Source: Candidatus Physcocola equi
GTDB taxonomy: Bacteria; Bacteroidota; Bacteroidia; Bacteroidales; Paludibacteraceae
Assembly (NCBI GenBank): GCA_018064855.1
Contig: JAGHUM010000085.1
Span: 1 to 58,219 of the forward strand
Direction of reading: 5' to 3'
DNA length: 58,219 nt
The position numbers were made by a program, and so were the translations under genes. Under the pieces are notes generated by a model. That model worked only from the letters and a program-made list of their open reading frames with translations. It was not told where the DNA came from and did no database searches. Below are positions 1-8,381 of the stretch, one piece after another; position 1 is the first letter of the stretch; the number at the start of each line of letters is the position of its first letter.

Positions 1-1089
1 AAGATTAAACACCCGGAAGCGGTTTTACTTTTACACATGTCATGTTGTGAATTGCTTTGAAATTCGTACCTTTGGTTAAGATTAAACACCTCCGGCTTTA
101 ACATTAACCCCAAGAGAAAGTTGTGAATTGCTTTGAAATTCGTACCTTTGGTTAAGATTAAACACCAAAGTTATCCGCAAATTTCCATACTCTTTTGTTG
201 TGAATTGCTTTGAAATTCGTACCTTTGGTTAAGATTAAGCACCATGTTTCTCAGCCGGTTGTCGATGCATCAAGTTGTGAATTGCTTTGAAATTCGTACC
301 TTTGGTTAAGATTAAACACCCTCAGCAGGGTCGTAGTGACCAAGGTCGGCGTTGTGAATTGCTTTGAAATTCGTACCTTTGGTTAAGATTAAACACCCCC
401 GAACTCATAGCAAGGGCGAGGCAGGTAGTTGTGAATTGCTTTGAAATTCGTACCTTTGGTTAAGATTAAACACCAATACACCGAAGCGGAGATAGGAAGA
501 CGTCGTTGTGAATTGCTTTGAAATTCGTACCTTTGGTTAAGATTAAACACCATGCACGTCAAGTTGTTCATCAAGGCGTTGGTTGTGAATTGCTTTGAAA
601 TTCGTACCTTTGGTTAAGATAAAACACCATGTAATCTTCTGCAGTCACATCTTTACCAGTTGTGAATTGCTTTGAAATTCGTACCTTTGGTTAAGATTAA
701 ACACCATACAAAGTATGTTGATATGGATGCGCTTGGTTGTGAATTTCTATGAAATTCGTACATTTGGTTAAGATTAAACACCTTGTCCGCGACGACTTTG
801 TATCGAGGTCCGGTTGTGAATTGCTTTGAAATTCGTACCTTTGGTTAAGATTAAACACCATGCACGGAAGCGAACAAGTCTTTGATGAGTTGTGAATTGC
901 TTTGAAATTCGTACCTTTGGTTAAGATTAAACACCCGACAAGCAATTTTCCTGCAACTGGAGCGCGTTGTGAATTGCTTTGAAATTCGTACCTTTGGTTA
1001 AGATTAAACACCAAGTGCCTGTTTGTATTTTGAGCGATTAAAGTTGTGAATTGCTTTGAAATTCGTACCTTTGGTTAAGATTAAACACC
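1..1089 (+). CRISPR. Type II-C CRISPR array, 14 full repeats plus one partial
   Basis: Complete 47-bp repeats start at 44, 120, 197, 274, 351, 428, 505, 582, 659, 736, 813, 889, 966 and 1043. The 3' 13 bases of another repeat open the window, so the array continues leftward. There are 14 spacers of 29-30 bases, all different. Repeats begin GTTGTGAATTGC and end GATTAAACACC. Variants: the repeat at 197 ends AAGCACC, the one at 582 has GATAAAACACC, and the one at 736 has several changes. The 5' part of the repeat is complementary to the tracrRNA at 7107-7127, which fixes the sense strand as +. The array therefore runs toward, and converges with, the cas2-cas1-cas9 operon. Spacer targets cannot be assigned without a search. 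Confidence 0.99.
44..1089 (+). promoter_or_regulatory. Promoter within each CRISPR repeat
   Basis: In each repeat, TTG at repeat positions 2-4 and TACCTTTG at positions 24-31 are separated by 19 bases. This fits the Bacteroidetes sigma consensus (TTTG or TTG, 19-21 bases, TAnnTTTG). Transcription would start near repeat position 36-39 and read into the next spacer, giving a short 5' end without processing. Neisseria type II-C arrays are known to use repeat-borne promoters, with a different promoter sequence. Seen here: the consensus match. Inferred: that it is active. Confidence 0.6.
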
Positions 1090-1165
1090 ACGAATGGTGT
1101 AAAATGGTCATACAAAGGAGAATATCGTAAATGATACGATAAAAAATTGAGGTGTTATCTAAATG
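1090..1165. other. AT-rich flank between last repeat and terminator, with a short dyad
   Basis: This 76-bp stretch follows the cas-proximal repeat. It holds an inverted pair, TATCGT at 1123-1128 and ACGATA at 1136-1141. It has no credible gene. If new spacers are added at this end, it would be the leader-like anchor for Cas1-Cas2, but the sequence alone does not show which end acquires spacers. Confidence 0.4.
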
Positions 1166-1195
1166 AAAAAGCTGACCATTGGTCAGCTTTTTTCT
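1166..1195. terminator. Bidirectional intrinsic terminator between array and cas2
   Basis: AAAGCTGACC and GGTCAGCTTT form a perfect 10-bp stem around a 3-base loop, with A-runs and T-runs on the two sides. It can stop both the rightward array transcript and the leftward cas operon, whose last codon is at 1202. Confidence 0.85.
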
Positions 1196-1201
1196 TTTCT
1201 A

Positions 1202-1546
1202 TCAAAACAATTCCAATTGTATGCCTCCGGATGGCGGAGGTGACGGCTTGGCATTGGTGAACATTTCCATATTGCCAAATTGTTTGTCGGTTAACTGGAC
1301 AACACAGACATTCCCATACATTGGAAGATACTTTTTGACTCGCTTCGTATGAACATCAGCATTGTCCCAACTCATCGAATGACGCACATATACTGAATAT
1401 TGCAGCATTGTGAATCCCTCTTTTATTAAGAACTTACGGAATGCAGCTGCATCTTTCTTTTCTTTGACCGTTTGTGTTGGTATGTCGAAAAACACTAATA
1501 TCCACATGACTCTGTATTCGTTAAATCGGTCACTCAATACACTCAT
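1202..1546 (-). CDS. cas2: CRISPR-associated endoribonuclease Cas2
   Basis: A 114-residue protein of usual Cas2 size. The ferredoxin-like first strand reads MWILVFFDIPT, with the conserved Asp after the hydrophobic strand, followed by a helix and the segment MLQYSVYVR that is typical of Cas2. Cas2 dimerises and bridges two Cas1 dimers in the spacer integration complex. The start ATG overlaps the cas1 stop codon by 4 bases (ATGA), so the genes are translationally coupled. Thirteen residues precede the usual Cas2 first strand; a start at Met14 is possible, but the coupled ATG is preferred. It is the last gene of the cas9-cas1-cas2 operon and is followed by the terminator at 1166. Confidence 0.97.
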   Translation of the reverse strand: MSVLSDRFNEYRVMWILVFFDIPTQTVKEKKDAAAFRKFLIKEGFTMLQYSVYVRHSMSWDNADVHTKRVKKYLPMYGNVCVVQLTDKQFGNMEMFTNAKPSPPPSGGIQLELF

Positions 1547-2484
1547 ATTTCTATCTCTGTTTTGAGAATTGGATAACTAATCTTTCGTTGCTCTCCTTTA
1601 AAACATTTGTATAATGACGATGTGGTTTGACTGGCAGCAACCATAAGAGGACTCCTTTTCCCGTCGATATTGACATCTATTGTTGGAATTGAAAGTAGTT
1701 TGATTTTCTGCTCTCTTGTAATTTCATCATCCCGAACTTCGGTTGTTTTTATCACGTCTAATACCACTAAATCAACCAATGGACGGTATGGCTCCATAAT
1801 GTCATCTGCCAGGCAATATGCATTGTAGCGGCTATGGTGATGCAATCCTAAAGTGGGTAATAGACCACTTCCCACTAACGCGCGAGCGATGACGCCTCGC
1901 AAGATGGCATAACCATAGTTAAACAGTGCATTGGGCTGCATACCAACTCTATCCCTTACAAATCCTGGATATTTACTTGTGAAAAGGTTCTTCCAATAAT
2001 AGGCAGCTGCTTGTGCTTCTTTGTTCTCACTGTCTCCGCTTTTTACATCATCTGCCATGACATACATGTTTCGGTGCTTTTCATGGGTGACGGTTTCCAA
2101 TACTGCTGCTTGATTGCGTATTTTTTGCTGGATGGTTTGTGACCAAAGCTGTTTTCGGAGCGGAAGCGATGATTCTAATTGGTCAATAAACCGTTCGTGC
2201 TGCACCGTGTTCATTTCCAATGGCATGAACAAACCAAATGGCATGTGACTGTGATTGGAAGTGATTAGTGCCACATTGTTTTCAAGAAGCTTGGTAAGAA
2301 GAACTTGAGTGATGGTGATTTGAACGTGGTCCAATACCATTAGTCCAATGTCTTCAACAGGAATGGTGCGTCGGAATTCACTTTTTTCTCCGTCTTTGTC
2401 TGTTTCCTCCTGACGAATGACCAATTGCTCGTCTTTGAAAGAAAGATATGCAGGATTGCCAAAATAAAGTGTCTTCTTAATCAT
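1543..2484 (-). CDS. cas1: CRISPR-associated integrase Cas1 (type II)
   Basis: A 313-residue Cas1, the integrase that joins protospacers to the array. The N-terminal beta domain is followed by the all-alpha catalytic domain with NALFNYGYAILRG, the His-containing GLHHHS, and the acidic ADDIMEPYRPLVD. These are the usual catalytic-region motifs of type II Cas1. The gene overlaps cas9 by 8 bases and cas2 by 4, so the three form one operon. No csn2 or cas4 is present, which places the locus in subtype II-C. Length is normal for the family and nothing looks truncated. Confidence 0.97.
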   Translation of the reverse strand: MIKKTLYFGNPAYLSFKDEQLVIRQEETDKDGEKSEFRRTIPVEDIGLMVLDHVQITITQVLLTKLLENNVALITSNHSHMPFGLFMPLEMNTVQHERFIDQLESSLPLRKQLWSQTIQQKIRNQAAVLETVTHEKHRNMYVMADDVKSGDSENKEAQAAAYYWKNLFTSKYPGFVRDRVGMQPNALFNYGYAILRGVIARALVGSGLLPTLGLHHHSRYNAYCLADDIMEPYRPLVDLVVLDVIKTTEVRDDEITREQKIKLLSIPTIDVNIDGKRSPLMVAASQTTSSLYKCFKGEQRKISYPILKTEIEI

Positions 2485-5400
2485 TTGAAACGGGGTTGTT
2501 GTCTATGGATACAATGTGGCCGAGACGGTCGACTTTGATTGGAATGCAATGCTCTCTAATCATTTTCCCTGTAATGAAATCTCTTCCTATTTTGTCGAGT
2601 TTTTCAAATTCTTTCCCACTCACAATTACAGAAGATACATTGCTAGGAAGAAAATAGCATTCACCTTTAGATGTGGATACCATTCTGTATAAAATTAGAT
2701 TCTCATTTTTGCCCTTAATAGCAACGTGATCGAAAGGAGATATTATCATTTTTAAAATCTCGTTATTCTCATTTCTTAAGGGGGCAATGTCTAATCCATC
2801 TTTTTTCCTGTTTAGCCCTTCATTGAAGGAAATAGTCTTATATCTTCGTTTTTCATTTTCATCTACATAGACAGCAAGGAAAAGATTAGTCCCCTTGTCA
2901 CCTTCCACAAATTTATATTTTTTGTTGCCTTTCTGCCCGATAGCAAATTTGTTGGCAGATTCAAATCTTCTGAATTTGTAGATTGGTTTGTGTGCCTTAC
3001 CACCGTTCAATTCTTTAATGTGGGCATTCATTTCTTCAATGCCATCTGGCGAGAAGGCAAATTCCACATTATCTTTGTTTTGCTCCAAATGGTTCATCAA
3101 AATCTTTTGAATACCCGTGTCTGTTATCCCCTCGATTTTCTTTTTTGCGTCTTCATATTTTTTCACACCGCCAAAGTGTGTCGCAAAATCACTCAGAAAT
3201 CGGGTGGCGTAATAATGCTCGTTTCCATCTTCTTCTGTGTAATAGAATACAGGAATTTTTGAAAGATTGATATCGCTCCAAGCATCTTTGTTGTCTGTGA
3301 AATACTTTTTGATTTTCTTTTCGTCATAGCCCAGTTCTACCAATTTTCTTAATTTCTCTCTCAAATCCTTGTCTGTGATGCGTCCTAAACGAGTAAGAGC
3401 AATCTTTAGGGAGACGTTCTTTTCCTTGCGGAAACTAACCAGCCCCCATACGGTGTCTTTATGCATGGATTTTCTGATGGCCCAGTTGGTTCCTTCTTGC
3501 TTCACACTCACTTTTTTCCCGTCTGCGTTGTAGCGTGTATAGGTGTTAGTGGCTTTGTTCAATACTCGAAGATTCTGCTTGAAACTAACAATAATGCCAT
3601 CCAATATTGAGAACATATCATTGCAGAAACTTTCCCAAGGCAGACGAGGCATTCGTTCATATCCTTCCGAATCCGCTTTTTTGTTGCAAAGCTTGTGCAT
3701 GAGGTCATATCGGCGTTTCCCATCTCCACGCGCACTCTCGTTGCTTAGGTAATTTACAATGTCACGATTTGCACATGCAATCACGATGGCGTCCATGGCG
3801 TGATGGCGGTGATCGATACGTTTTTTGTTGAAACCATATTGCAACGCCAATGGCATGGTTGGAATCTCATGGCCTTCTGCTGAAAGTGTGGTATAGGTAT
3901 GGTCGGGGTCGATTTTGTTCATACGTTGAAAACGTGGTAAGATGATACGGTTCCAAACGTTGTTGACTCCCCATGCTTTTTTTAGCATGTCGGTGACCGC
4001 TCCATTGGTGGTGATTAGATTTTTGGAAATGGCTTCTTGCTCCCATTCCCCATTTGCATCTTTTGTGCGCACCACATTAGAAAGCAACCCTTTCACCAAC
4101 TTGCTGATGTAGCGGCTGTCGTTCAGTTGTCTTTCAATAAATCCATCTGGAATCTCATCCATAAGCAGTTTTTTCTTCTTGGATTTCAGTTGCTCGGTCT
4201 TATAGTATTTTGAAACGAAATTCTGGTATTCTTCTTCTGAGAAGATTTTTACTGATTTGCCGTTTCCCAATTCCACAATCTGTCCATGATGCTGTTTGAT
4301 GAATTCCATTCCAAGTTTGTTGCTTTTGAGCTTGTTGACAGCAGATTCGCAAATGACTTTGTTCGATAATGAGTCGTCGAAATATCGTGACTGAGGTATC
4401 ACGTGCTCAATCTCATAGTCGGCAGAGAAAAGTCGGCTGAGATTGATTACTTCTCCAGTGTATGGAGATCGGTAGTTCTGCTCCAACCAAAGGGTGTAAC
4501 GTTGGATTTCAGAAATAGAAGGCTTGTTTTTTTCGTCAATTTGTTTGAACTTGTTGATGATGCTCAAAATGTCATCAGGTAGGTTGCCTTTCTCAGACAC
4601 AAAGTTCTCTATCGCACCTTCTTCATATATGCGCAATATTTCCTGCTGGCTTGGCGAGTACGCTCTTGCATTGTCGAAATGCAAATCGTTTGCCATGGCA
4701 GTAAGCAGTGCTTTGATTCGATAGTTGTCTTGCTCGTTCTGAGTGTTGCGTGCGGTCATTTTTACGCGTTTGTCTTTTGGATTCTTCAAATCGCGGCCCA
4801 TTTCCAAATGAATCTCGTCAATTGATCCATAACAACGCCAAATGTCTCTGATAGTACGAAGGGTTTCCAACACAATTTGTTCGACAATTGGATTACGAAG
4901 TGAGTATTGCTTGAATGTCTTCAAATAATTGTCAATGTCTTCAGGTGTTTCCCATTTGGTTAAGTCTTGCACCTCTGAATGTTTGCCATAAACAATGTAG
5001 CAAGCAAGCCATACTGGAAGATTCTTGAATTCTTCAATTGATTTGAATTCATTGCCGATTCTTTTAATGATTAGATCCCGAACTTTGTCGCTCATGGACT
5101 CGTCAAATTCGCCTGTTATGAGTTTGTTGATGCGACCTTTTGTTGATGCGCAGATGTCTTCTTCCTTCCAATACTTTCCAAATCGCATTAAAGGTAATAG
5201 TTTTTTGATGGCTTTTGCAGAATATGAACCATACTCCTTCTCAAAAGCAGGAAACTTCATAAACGTTTCTGTAAAGACTGTATCGCCAATGCCATATCTC
5301 TTCGCATATGATTGAAGAGCTTTTGCTAACTCTTCTTTAGCATTTACAGAATAGAGGATTTGCCAAAGATGGTATTCTTTCTCTGAAGTCAGGAAGTCTG

Positions 5401-7048
5401 TTGGAATGCTTGCTTTTTTTAGGAAATTCAGCATATGTGCGTGTGTTTCATTTCCTGGGTACTTCTTGTCTTCTACGTAGTTCCAACGATATGTCTTTTC
5501 CGGTGATTTGCCTAAATCCAAAACAGGACATGAAAGTAATTCTTTCATGCTGATTTCCTTCTTGGTGTTCATCCACTCAAAAAGTTCTTCCCATTTTTCT
5601 TCTGTGTTCAGGTATTCTGTCGTTTTGTCGATGTCGGTCAGCAGCTTTCCTTTTATTTCGCTATAGTCCCAATCCTCTCTTTTGATGATGCGGAGATTTG
5701 ACAAGAATTGCAGCAATCGGAATTCCTGAAACAACGGGTGCGATTTAGCGATACATTTTTGATATTCTCTCTCTGTTTTGCCGTCTTTGCCCGAATATTC
5801 GTGGTATTCGTAAGGGCAGTCCGAAATTTGCGATTTTTTGCTTTTTAACGGACGTTGATAGAAAATGATGTCATCCACGAAAAGTGTTGTGAAATAACCT
5901 TCGTCCCTTTTTTCGGAAAGAGAGAGCATGGATTCTCTATGGCTTTCATTGTGCATATACAGTTCCTCATAGCAGCGCTCACACAAATCTTTCTCTAACA
6001 ATTCTGGGTGAAATTCCTTTTGCTTTTCCAAAATCGCATTAAGTTCTTGTTTGTAGTATTTGCGCTCTACCACTTTCACCAACTTTCCATTTAGTTTTTG
6101 GTCTGGTTTGTTGAGTAGTGTGTCGTAGATATAGGTGCCGACGGTTTTCTGTGATGCATCTATATTCTTTTCTGTGCGTATTTTCATCAACCCCCAGTCG
6201 TCCTCTTTCGGAGCGGCCATTGATGTTTTAGGCTCACCATTCTTTTGAATGGTGGTGGTGGCAATGAATTCTTTGGTTTTGCCAACCCAAGAGTCGAGTG
6301 GTTGTTTGCTTTGTCTGCGGTATGACATTCCATTGGCAAGGTTTACATTGTACCAAATTCCTTTTTTCGCATCTCCTTTTTCATCAGCCACAACACTTAC
6401 AACCTCAGAAACTACATATTCTACTTTTTTGTTTTCATTTTCCTCTATCTCATCCTCGCCTCGAAGTTGGTAGTATCCTCTTTTTTGATTGAAATTCAAA
6501 AGAAGCCAAGCCAATTCATAGTTCGTAAGTGCTTTTGAAAGGCCTTTTTTGCGGAGATAATAAATAGTCCAGTCGTATGGAATTTTTCTCCCATCTGATA
6601 ACAATTCTGGATGTGTTTCTGAAAAGTCTGCCAACATTTCATTGAAAGAGTCTTGAAACAAAAATGTCCAAGTATTGGTTTCATCCTTATACCATGCTAA
6701 TTTTGGTTCGGTGTCAGTCAATAAATGCCCGTATCGGTCAATGTCTTTTGAATAATGCTCTGGAAGATAACCCATAAGATTCAAAACCCGATGTAATCTG
6801 TCTCTACGCAGAAGATGTCTTTCTCTTAGTCTTCTTGTTCCGCGAAATTGTGTGCGGACTTTTGTCTGCGAGCTGGTATTACCCTTTGCGAAGTCAGATA
6901 ATATCTCTTGAGACATGGGGATTATACGTGATCCTGCATCTTTGATTCCTATTGGTTTCAAACTAGTTAGACTTTCGTCACTAACTCCTTCTAATACAGC
7001 CCAACCAATACTGTTGGTTCCTAAATCTAGTCCTATAATGTTTTTCAT
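2477..7048 (-). CDS. cas9: CRISPR-associated endonuclease Cas9, large type II-C form
   Basis: A 1523-residue RNA-guided DNA nuclease. RuvC-I is near the N terminus (GLDLGTNSIGWAV, D8). RuvC-II is IHLEMGRD (E749). The HNH nuclease has YEIEHVIPQSRYFDD (H882), and RuvC-III is DHRHHAMDA (H1083, D1086). All catalytic residues are present, so both strands should be cut. At 1523 residues it is long; well-known II-C enzymes such as those of Neisseria and Campylobacter are near 1000-1100. The recognition lobe contains CxxC-x6-HxxxH at C356, C359, H366 and H370, which looks like a zinc site. The C-terminal third should hold the PAM-interacting domain. The gene is transcribed leftward with cas1 and cas2, and the tracrRNA gene diverges from its 5' side. 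Confidence 0.98.
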   Translation of the reverse strand: MKNIIGLDLGTNSIGWAVLEGVSDESLTSLKPIGIKDAGSRIIPMSQEILSDFAKGNTSSQTKVRTQFRGTRRLRERHLLRRDRLHRVLNLMGYLPEHYSKDIDRYGHLLTDTEPKLAWYKDETNTWTFLFQDSFNEMLADFSETHPELLSDGRKIPYDWTIYYLRKKGLSKALTNYELAWLLLNFNQKRGYYQLRGEDEIEENENKKVEYVVSEVVSVVADEKGDAKKGIWYNVNLANGMSYRRQSKQPLDSWVGKTKEFIATTTIQKNGEPKTSMAAPKEDDWGLMKIRTEKNIDASQKTVGTYIYDTLLNKPDQKLNGKLVKVVERKYYKQELNAILEKQKEFHPELLEKDLCERCYEELYMHNESHRESMLSLSEKRDEGYFTTLFVDDIIFYQRPLKSKKSQISDCPYEYHEYSGKDGKTEREYQKCIAKSHPLFQEFRLLQFLSNLRIIKREDWDYSEIKGKLLTDIDKTTEYLNTEEKWEELFEWMNTKKEISMKELLSCPVLDLGKSPEKTYRWNYVEDKKYPGNETHAHMLNFLKKASIPTDFLTSEKEYHLWQILYSVNAKEELAKALQSYAKRYGIGDTVFTETFMKFPAFEKEYGSYSAKAIKKLLPLMRFGKYWKEEDICASTKGRINKLITGEFDESMSDKVRDLIIKRIGNEFKSIEEFKNLPVWLACYIVYGKHSEVQDLTKWETPEDIDNYLKTFKQYSLRNPIVEQIVLETLRTIRDIWRCYGSIDEIHLEMGRDLKNPKDKRVKMTARNTQNEQDNYRIKALLTAMANDLHFDNARAYSPSQQEILRIYEEGAIENFVSEKGNLPDDILSIINKFKQIDEKNKPSISEIQRYTLWLEQNYRSPYTGEVINLSRLFSADYEIEHVIPQSRYFDDSLSNKVICESAVNKLKSNKLGMEFIKQHHGQIVELGNGKSVKIFSEEEYQNFVSKYYKTEQLKSKKKKLLMDEIPDGFIERQLNDSRYISKLVKGLLSNVVRTKDANGEWEQEAISKNLITTNGAVTDMLKKAWGVNNVWNRIILPRFQRMNKIDPDHTYTTLSAEGHEIPTMPLALQYGFNKKRIDHRHHAMDAIVIACANRDIVNYLSNESARGDGKRRYDLMHKLCNKKADSEGYERMPRLPWESFCNDMFSILDGIIVSFKQNLRVLNKATNTYTRYNADGKKVSVKQEGTNWAIRKSMHKDTVWGLVSFRKEKNVSLKIALTRLGRITDKDLREKLRKLVELGYDEKKIKKYFTDNKDAWSDINLSKIPVFYYTEEDGNEHYYATRFLSDFATHFGGVKKYEDAKKKIEGITDTGIQKILMNHLEQNKDNVEFAFSPDGIEEMNAHIKELNGGKAHKPIYKFRRFESANKFAIGQKGNKKYKFVEGDKGTNLFLAVYVDENEKRRYKTISFNEGLNRKKDGLDIAPLRNENNEILKMIISPFDHVAIKGKNENLILYRMVSTSKGECYFLPSNVSSVIVSGKEFEKLDKIGRDFITGKMIREHCIPIKVDRLGHIVSIDNNPVSND

Positions 7049-7093
7049 GACTTTTTTTCTTATAAAGTTATGATATTATTTGAAATTTTATAT

Positions 7094-7101
7094 TATCTTT
7101 G
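7094..7101 (+). promoter_or_regulatory. -7 element of the tracrRNA promoter
   Basis: TATCTTTG matches the Bacteroidetes -7 consensus TAnnTTTG. It ends 6 bases before the anti-repeat, so a start near 7106-7109 fits. I see no good -33 TTG at the usual distance. Confidence 0.6.
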
Positions 7102-7183
7102 CTTTAGAATTTTAAAGCAATTCACAATAAGGATTATTCCGTTGTGAAAACATTCGGGGTGGGGCAACTCACCCCGTTTTTTT
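7102..7183 (+). ncRNA. tracrRNA
   Basis: Positions 7107-7127 are complementary to CRISPR repeat positions 2-22; the only non-Watson-Crick pair is a G-U at repeat base 16. Next comes a small nexus-like hairpin (GGATTATTCC), then a linker. A strong 7-bp GC-rich stem (CGGGGTG at 7155-7161, CACCCCG at 7170-7176) runs into seven Ts and acts as terminator. This is the normal tracrRNA order: anti-repeat, nexus, terminator hairpin. The gene lies 5' of cas9 on the opposite strand. Confidence 0.92.
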
Positions 7184-7526
7184 GTTTAATAACTCTCCTT
7201 TATTTTAGTAATTTCCCTTGAAGTATATGGTTGTTTTTATTCATTATTTTTGTTTTTTTTAAGTTGTTCGGTTTGTTTTTTCCCGCGTAAAATTAACTTG
7301 TGTTTTTGACATTTATTGTCAGTAATATATTTTTTATGTTAAAAAATCAAAAAAATAATCCCATCTTTTGTGATACCACAAATACCACTGAACCTGTCTG
7401 CCATGCTGGTCAACTCCAAATTGTTGATTTCGCTGTATATGTTGAGATGACTGAATTTTGTGATGTGTTTTTTCTTTCTTTGCTTTTCTTTTGATCGGGC
7501 GAAACGTGAATTGTTTTTTTTATCCG
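7184..7526. other. Intergenic stretch without a recognisable gene
   Basis: This AT-rich sequence lies between the tracrRNA terminator and the promoter of the metallophosphoesterase. One 64-codon frame at 7300-7494 lacks a usual start context and shows no family features. I see no repeats or strong hairpins. Confidence 0.5.
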
Positions 7527-7534
7527 TATCTTTG
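7527..7534 (+). promoter_or_regulatory. -7 element for the metallophosphoesterase gene
   Basis: TATCTTTG, a full match to TAnnTTTG, lies 22 bases before the ATG. The -33 box is not obvious. Confidence 0.55.
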
Positions 7535-7556
7535 CTCTATTTCACATCCTTAAATC

Positions 7557-8186
7557 ATGAGCACGCACATTCATCCCACAGGAGATCATCTGTTCTTTAC
7601 GTCGGACACCCATTTCGGACATCAAAATATTCTCCAATATTCGCAACGCCCTTTCAAGGACACCAATGAGATGGATGATACGATTATCGATAACTGGAAT
7701 AGGGTGGTCGGACCCGATGATACAGTCTATCATCTTGGCGATTTCGCTTTTGGCGACATCTCTTCCATCAAAAAACTCGTCGCCAGATTGAATGGCAGGA
7801 TTATCCTTATAAAAGGAAACCATGACCGACAACCAGAAAAACTCCAATTGGTTTTCCATGAACTGTACGACCAACTCACCCTGGTTGTTGCCGGACAACG
7901 CGTCTTGTTAAACCATTTCCCTTTCCTTTGCTATGCGGGCACATATAGCGGTTGCAGACCCACTTGGCAACTCTTCGGACACCTGCACCTGAAACCTCAT
8001 GGTACTGGGGCTGACTTTGAACGTGTGGCTCATTGTTTCCCGTTCCAATACGATGTCGGTGTCGATCTCAATAATTACTCTCCCATCAGTTGGACAACTG
8101 TGAGGGAACGCATTCTTATGCAGATTAAGTTAAACACCAACGTCTCATATTGGCTGAACCCGGAAGAATCGCTCAATACACCTTAG
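7557..8186 (+). CDS. Calcineurin-like metallophosphoesterase
   Basis: A 209-residue cytoplasmic protein with the full set of two-metal phosphoesterase motifs in order: DTH near residue 17 (SDTHFGH), GDF (HLGDFAFGD), GNHD (LIKGNHDRQ), NHFP and the closing GHLH. These residues bind two divalent metals and hydrolyse phosphomono- or diesters. Small single-domain members of this group are often annotated as phosphodiesterases of unknown substrate; the sequence does not allow a finer call. The gene stands alone between the tracrRNA and the repeat-flanked ATPase, has its own -7 element, and has no signal peptide. Confidence 0.9.
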   Translation: MSTHIHPTGDHLFFTSDTHFGHQNILQYSQRPFKDTNEMDDTIIDNWNRVVGPDDTVYHLGDFAFGDISSIKKLVARLNGRIILIKGNHDRQPEKLQLVFHELYDQLTLVVAGQRVLLNHFPFLCYAGTYSGCRPTWQLFGHLHLKPHGTGADFERVAHCFPFQYDVGVDLNNYSPISWTTVRERILMQIKLNTNVSYWLNPEESLNTP

Positions 8187-8208
8187 ACGATATGGATTTT
8201 TTTTAATG

Positions 8209-8335
8209 AAAAATAAGCATGAAATTTTGCCGATTTTCGCTTATTTGTATAAAAAAGTTAAAATAAGCATATTTGAAAGTGCTTATTTGTACAAAAACGA
8301 TACAAATAAGATGTTTTAGACATGCTTATCTGTAA
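8209..8335. repeat. 127-bp direct repeat, upstream copy, built of three palindromes
   Basis: This copy aligns without gaps to 9841-9967, with about 14 mismatches by eye (around 89% identity), and the first 65 bases are nearly identical. It holds three inverted pairs with the core AAATAAGC/GCTTATTT: 8211-8218 with 8239-8246, 8261-8269 with 8280-8288, and the weaker 8304-8310 with 8324-8330. The last pair reaches the -33 region of the downstream ATPase gene, so it could act as an operator. The origin of the duplication is not shown by the sequence. Confidence 0.9.
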
Positions 8336-8343
8336 ATTTTCAT

Positions 8344-8351
8344 TATCTTTG
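8344..8351 (+). promoter_or_regulatory. -7 element for the repeat-flanked ATPase gene
   Basis: TATCTTTG lies 30 bases before the ATG at 8382. The third palindrome of the direct repeat ends 9 bases upstream and covers the expected -33 position, which suggests that expression is controlled through the palindromes. Confidence 0.6.
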
Positions 8352-8381
8352 TGTCGTTATTTTTAGGTGATATATTGCTAT

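Noticed and set aside
389-1014. Open frames on the minus strand inside the CRISPR array
   Set aside because: They consist of the repeat translated again and again; no gene is present.
2990-6684. Several open frames of 60-96 codons opposite or within cas9
   Set aside because: All are shadows of the cas9 frame, with low-complexity hydrophobic translations and no start context.
1202-7048. Type II-A or II-B assignment of the CRISPR locus
   Set aside because: There is no csn2 and no cas4 gene; only cas9, cas1 and cas2 are present.
8209-8335. Palindromic repeats as a second CRISPR array
   Set aside because: The units are not separated by unique spacers of constant length; they are inverted pairs and the whole block is duplicated once.
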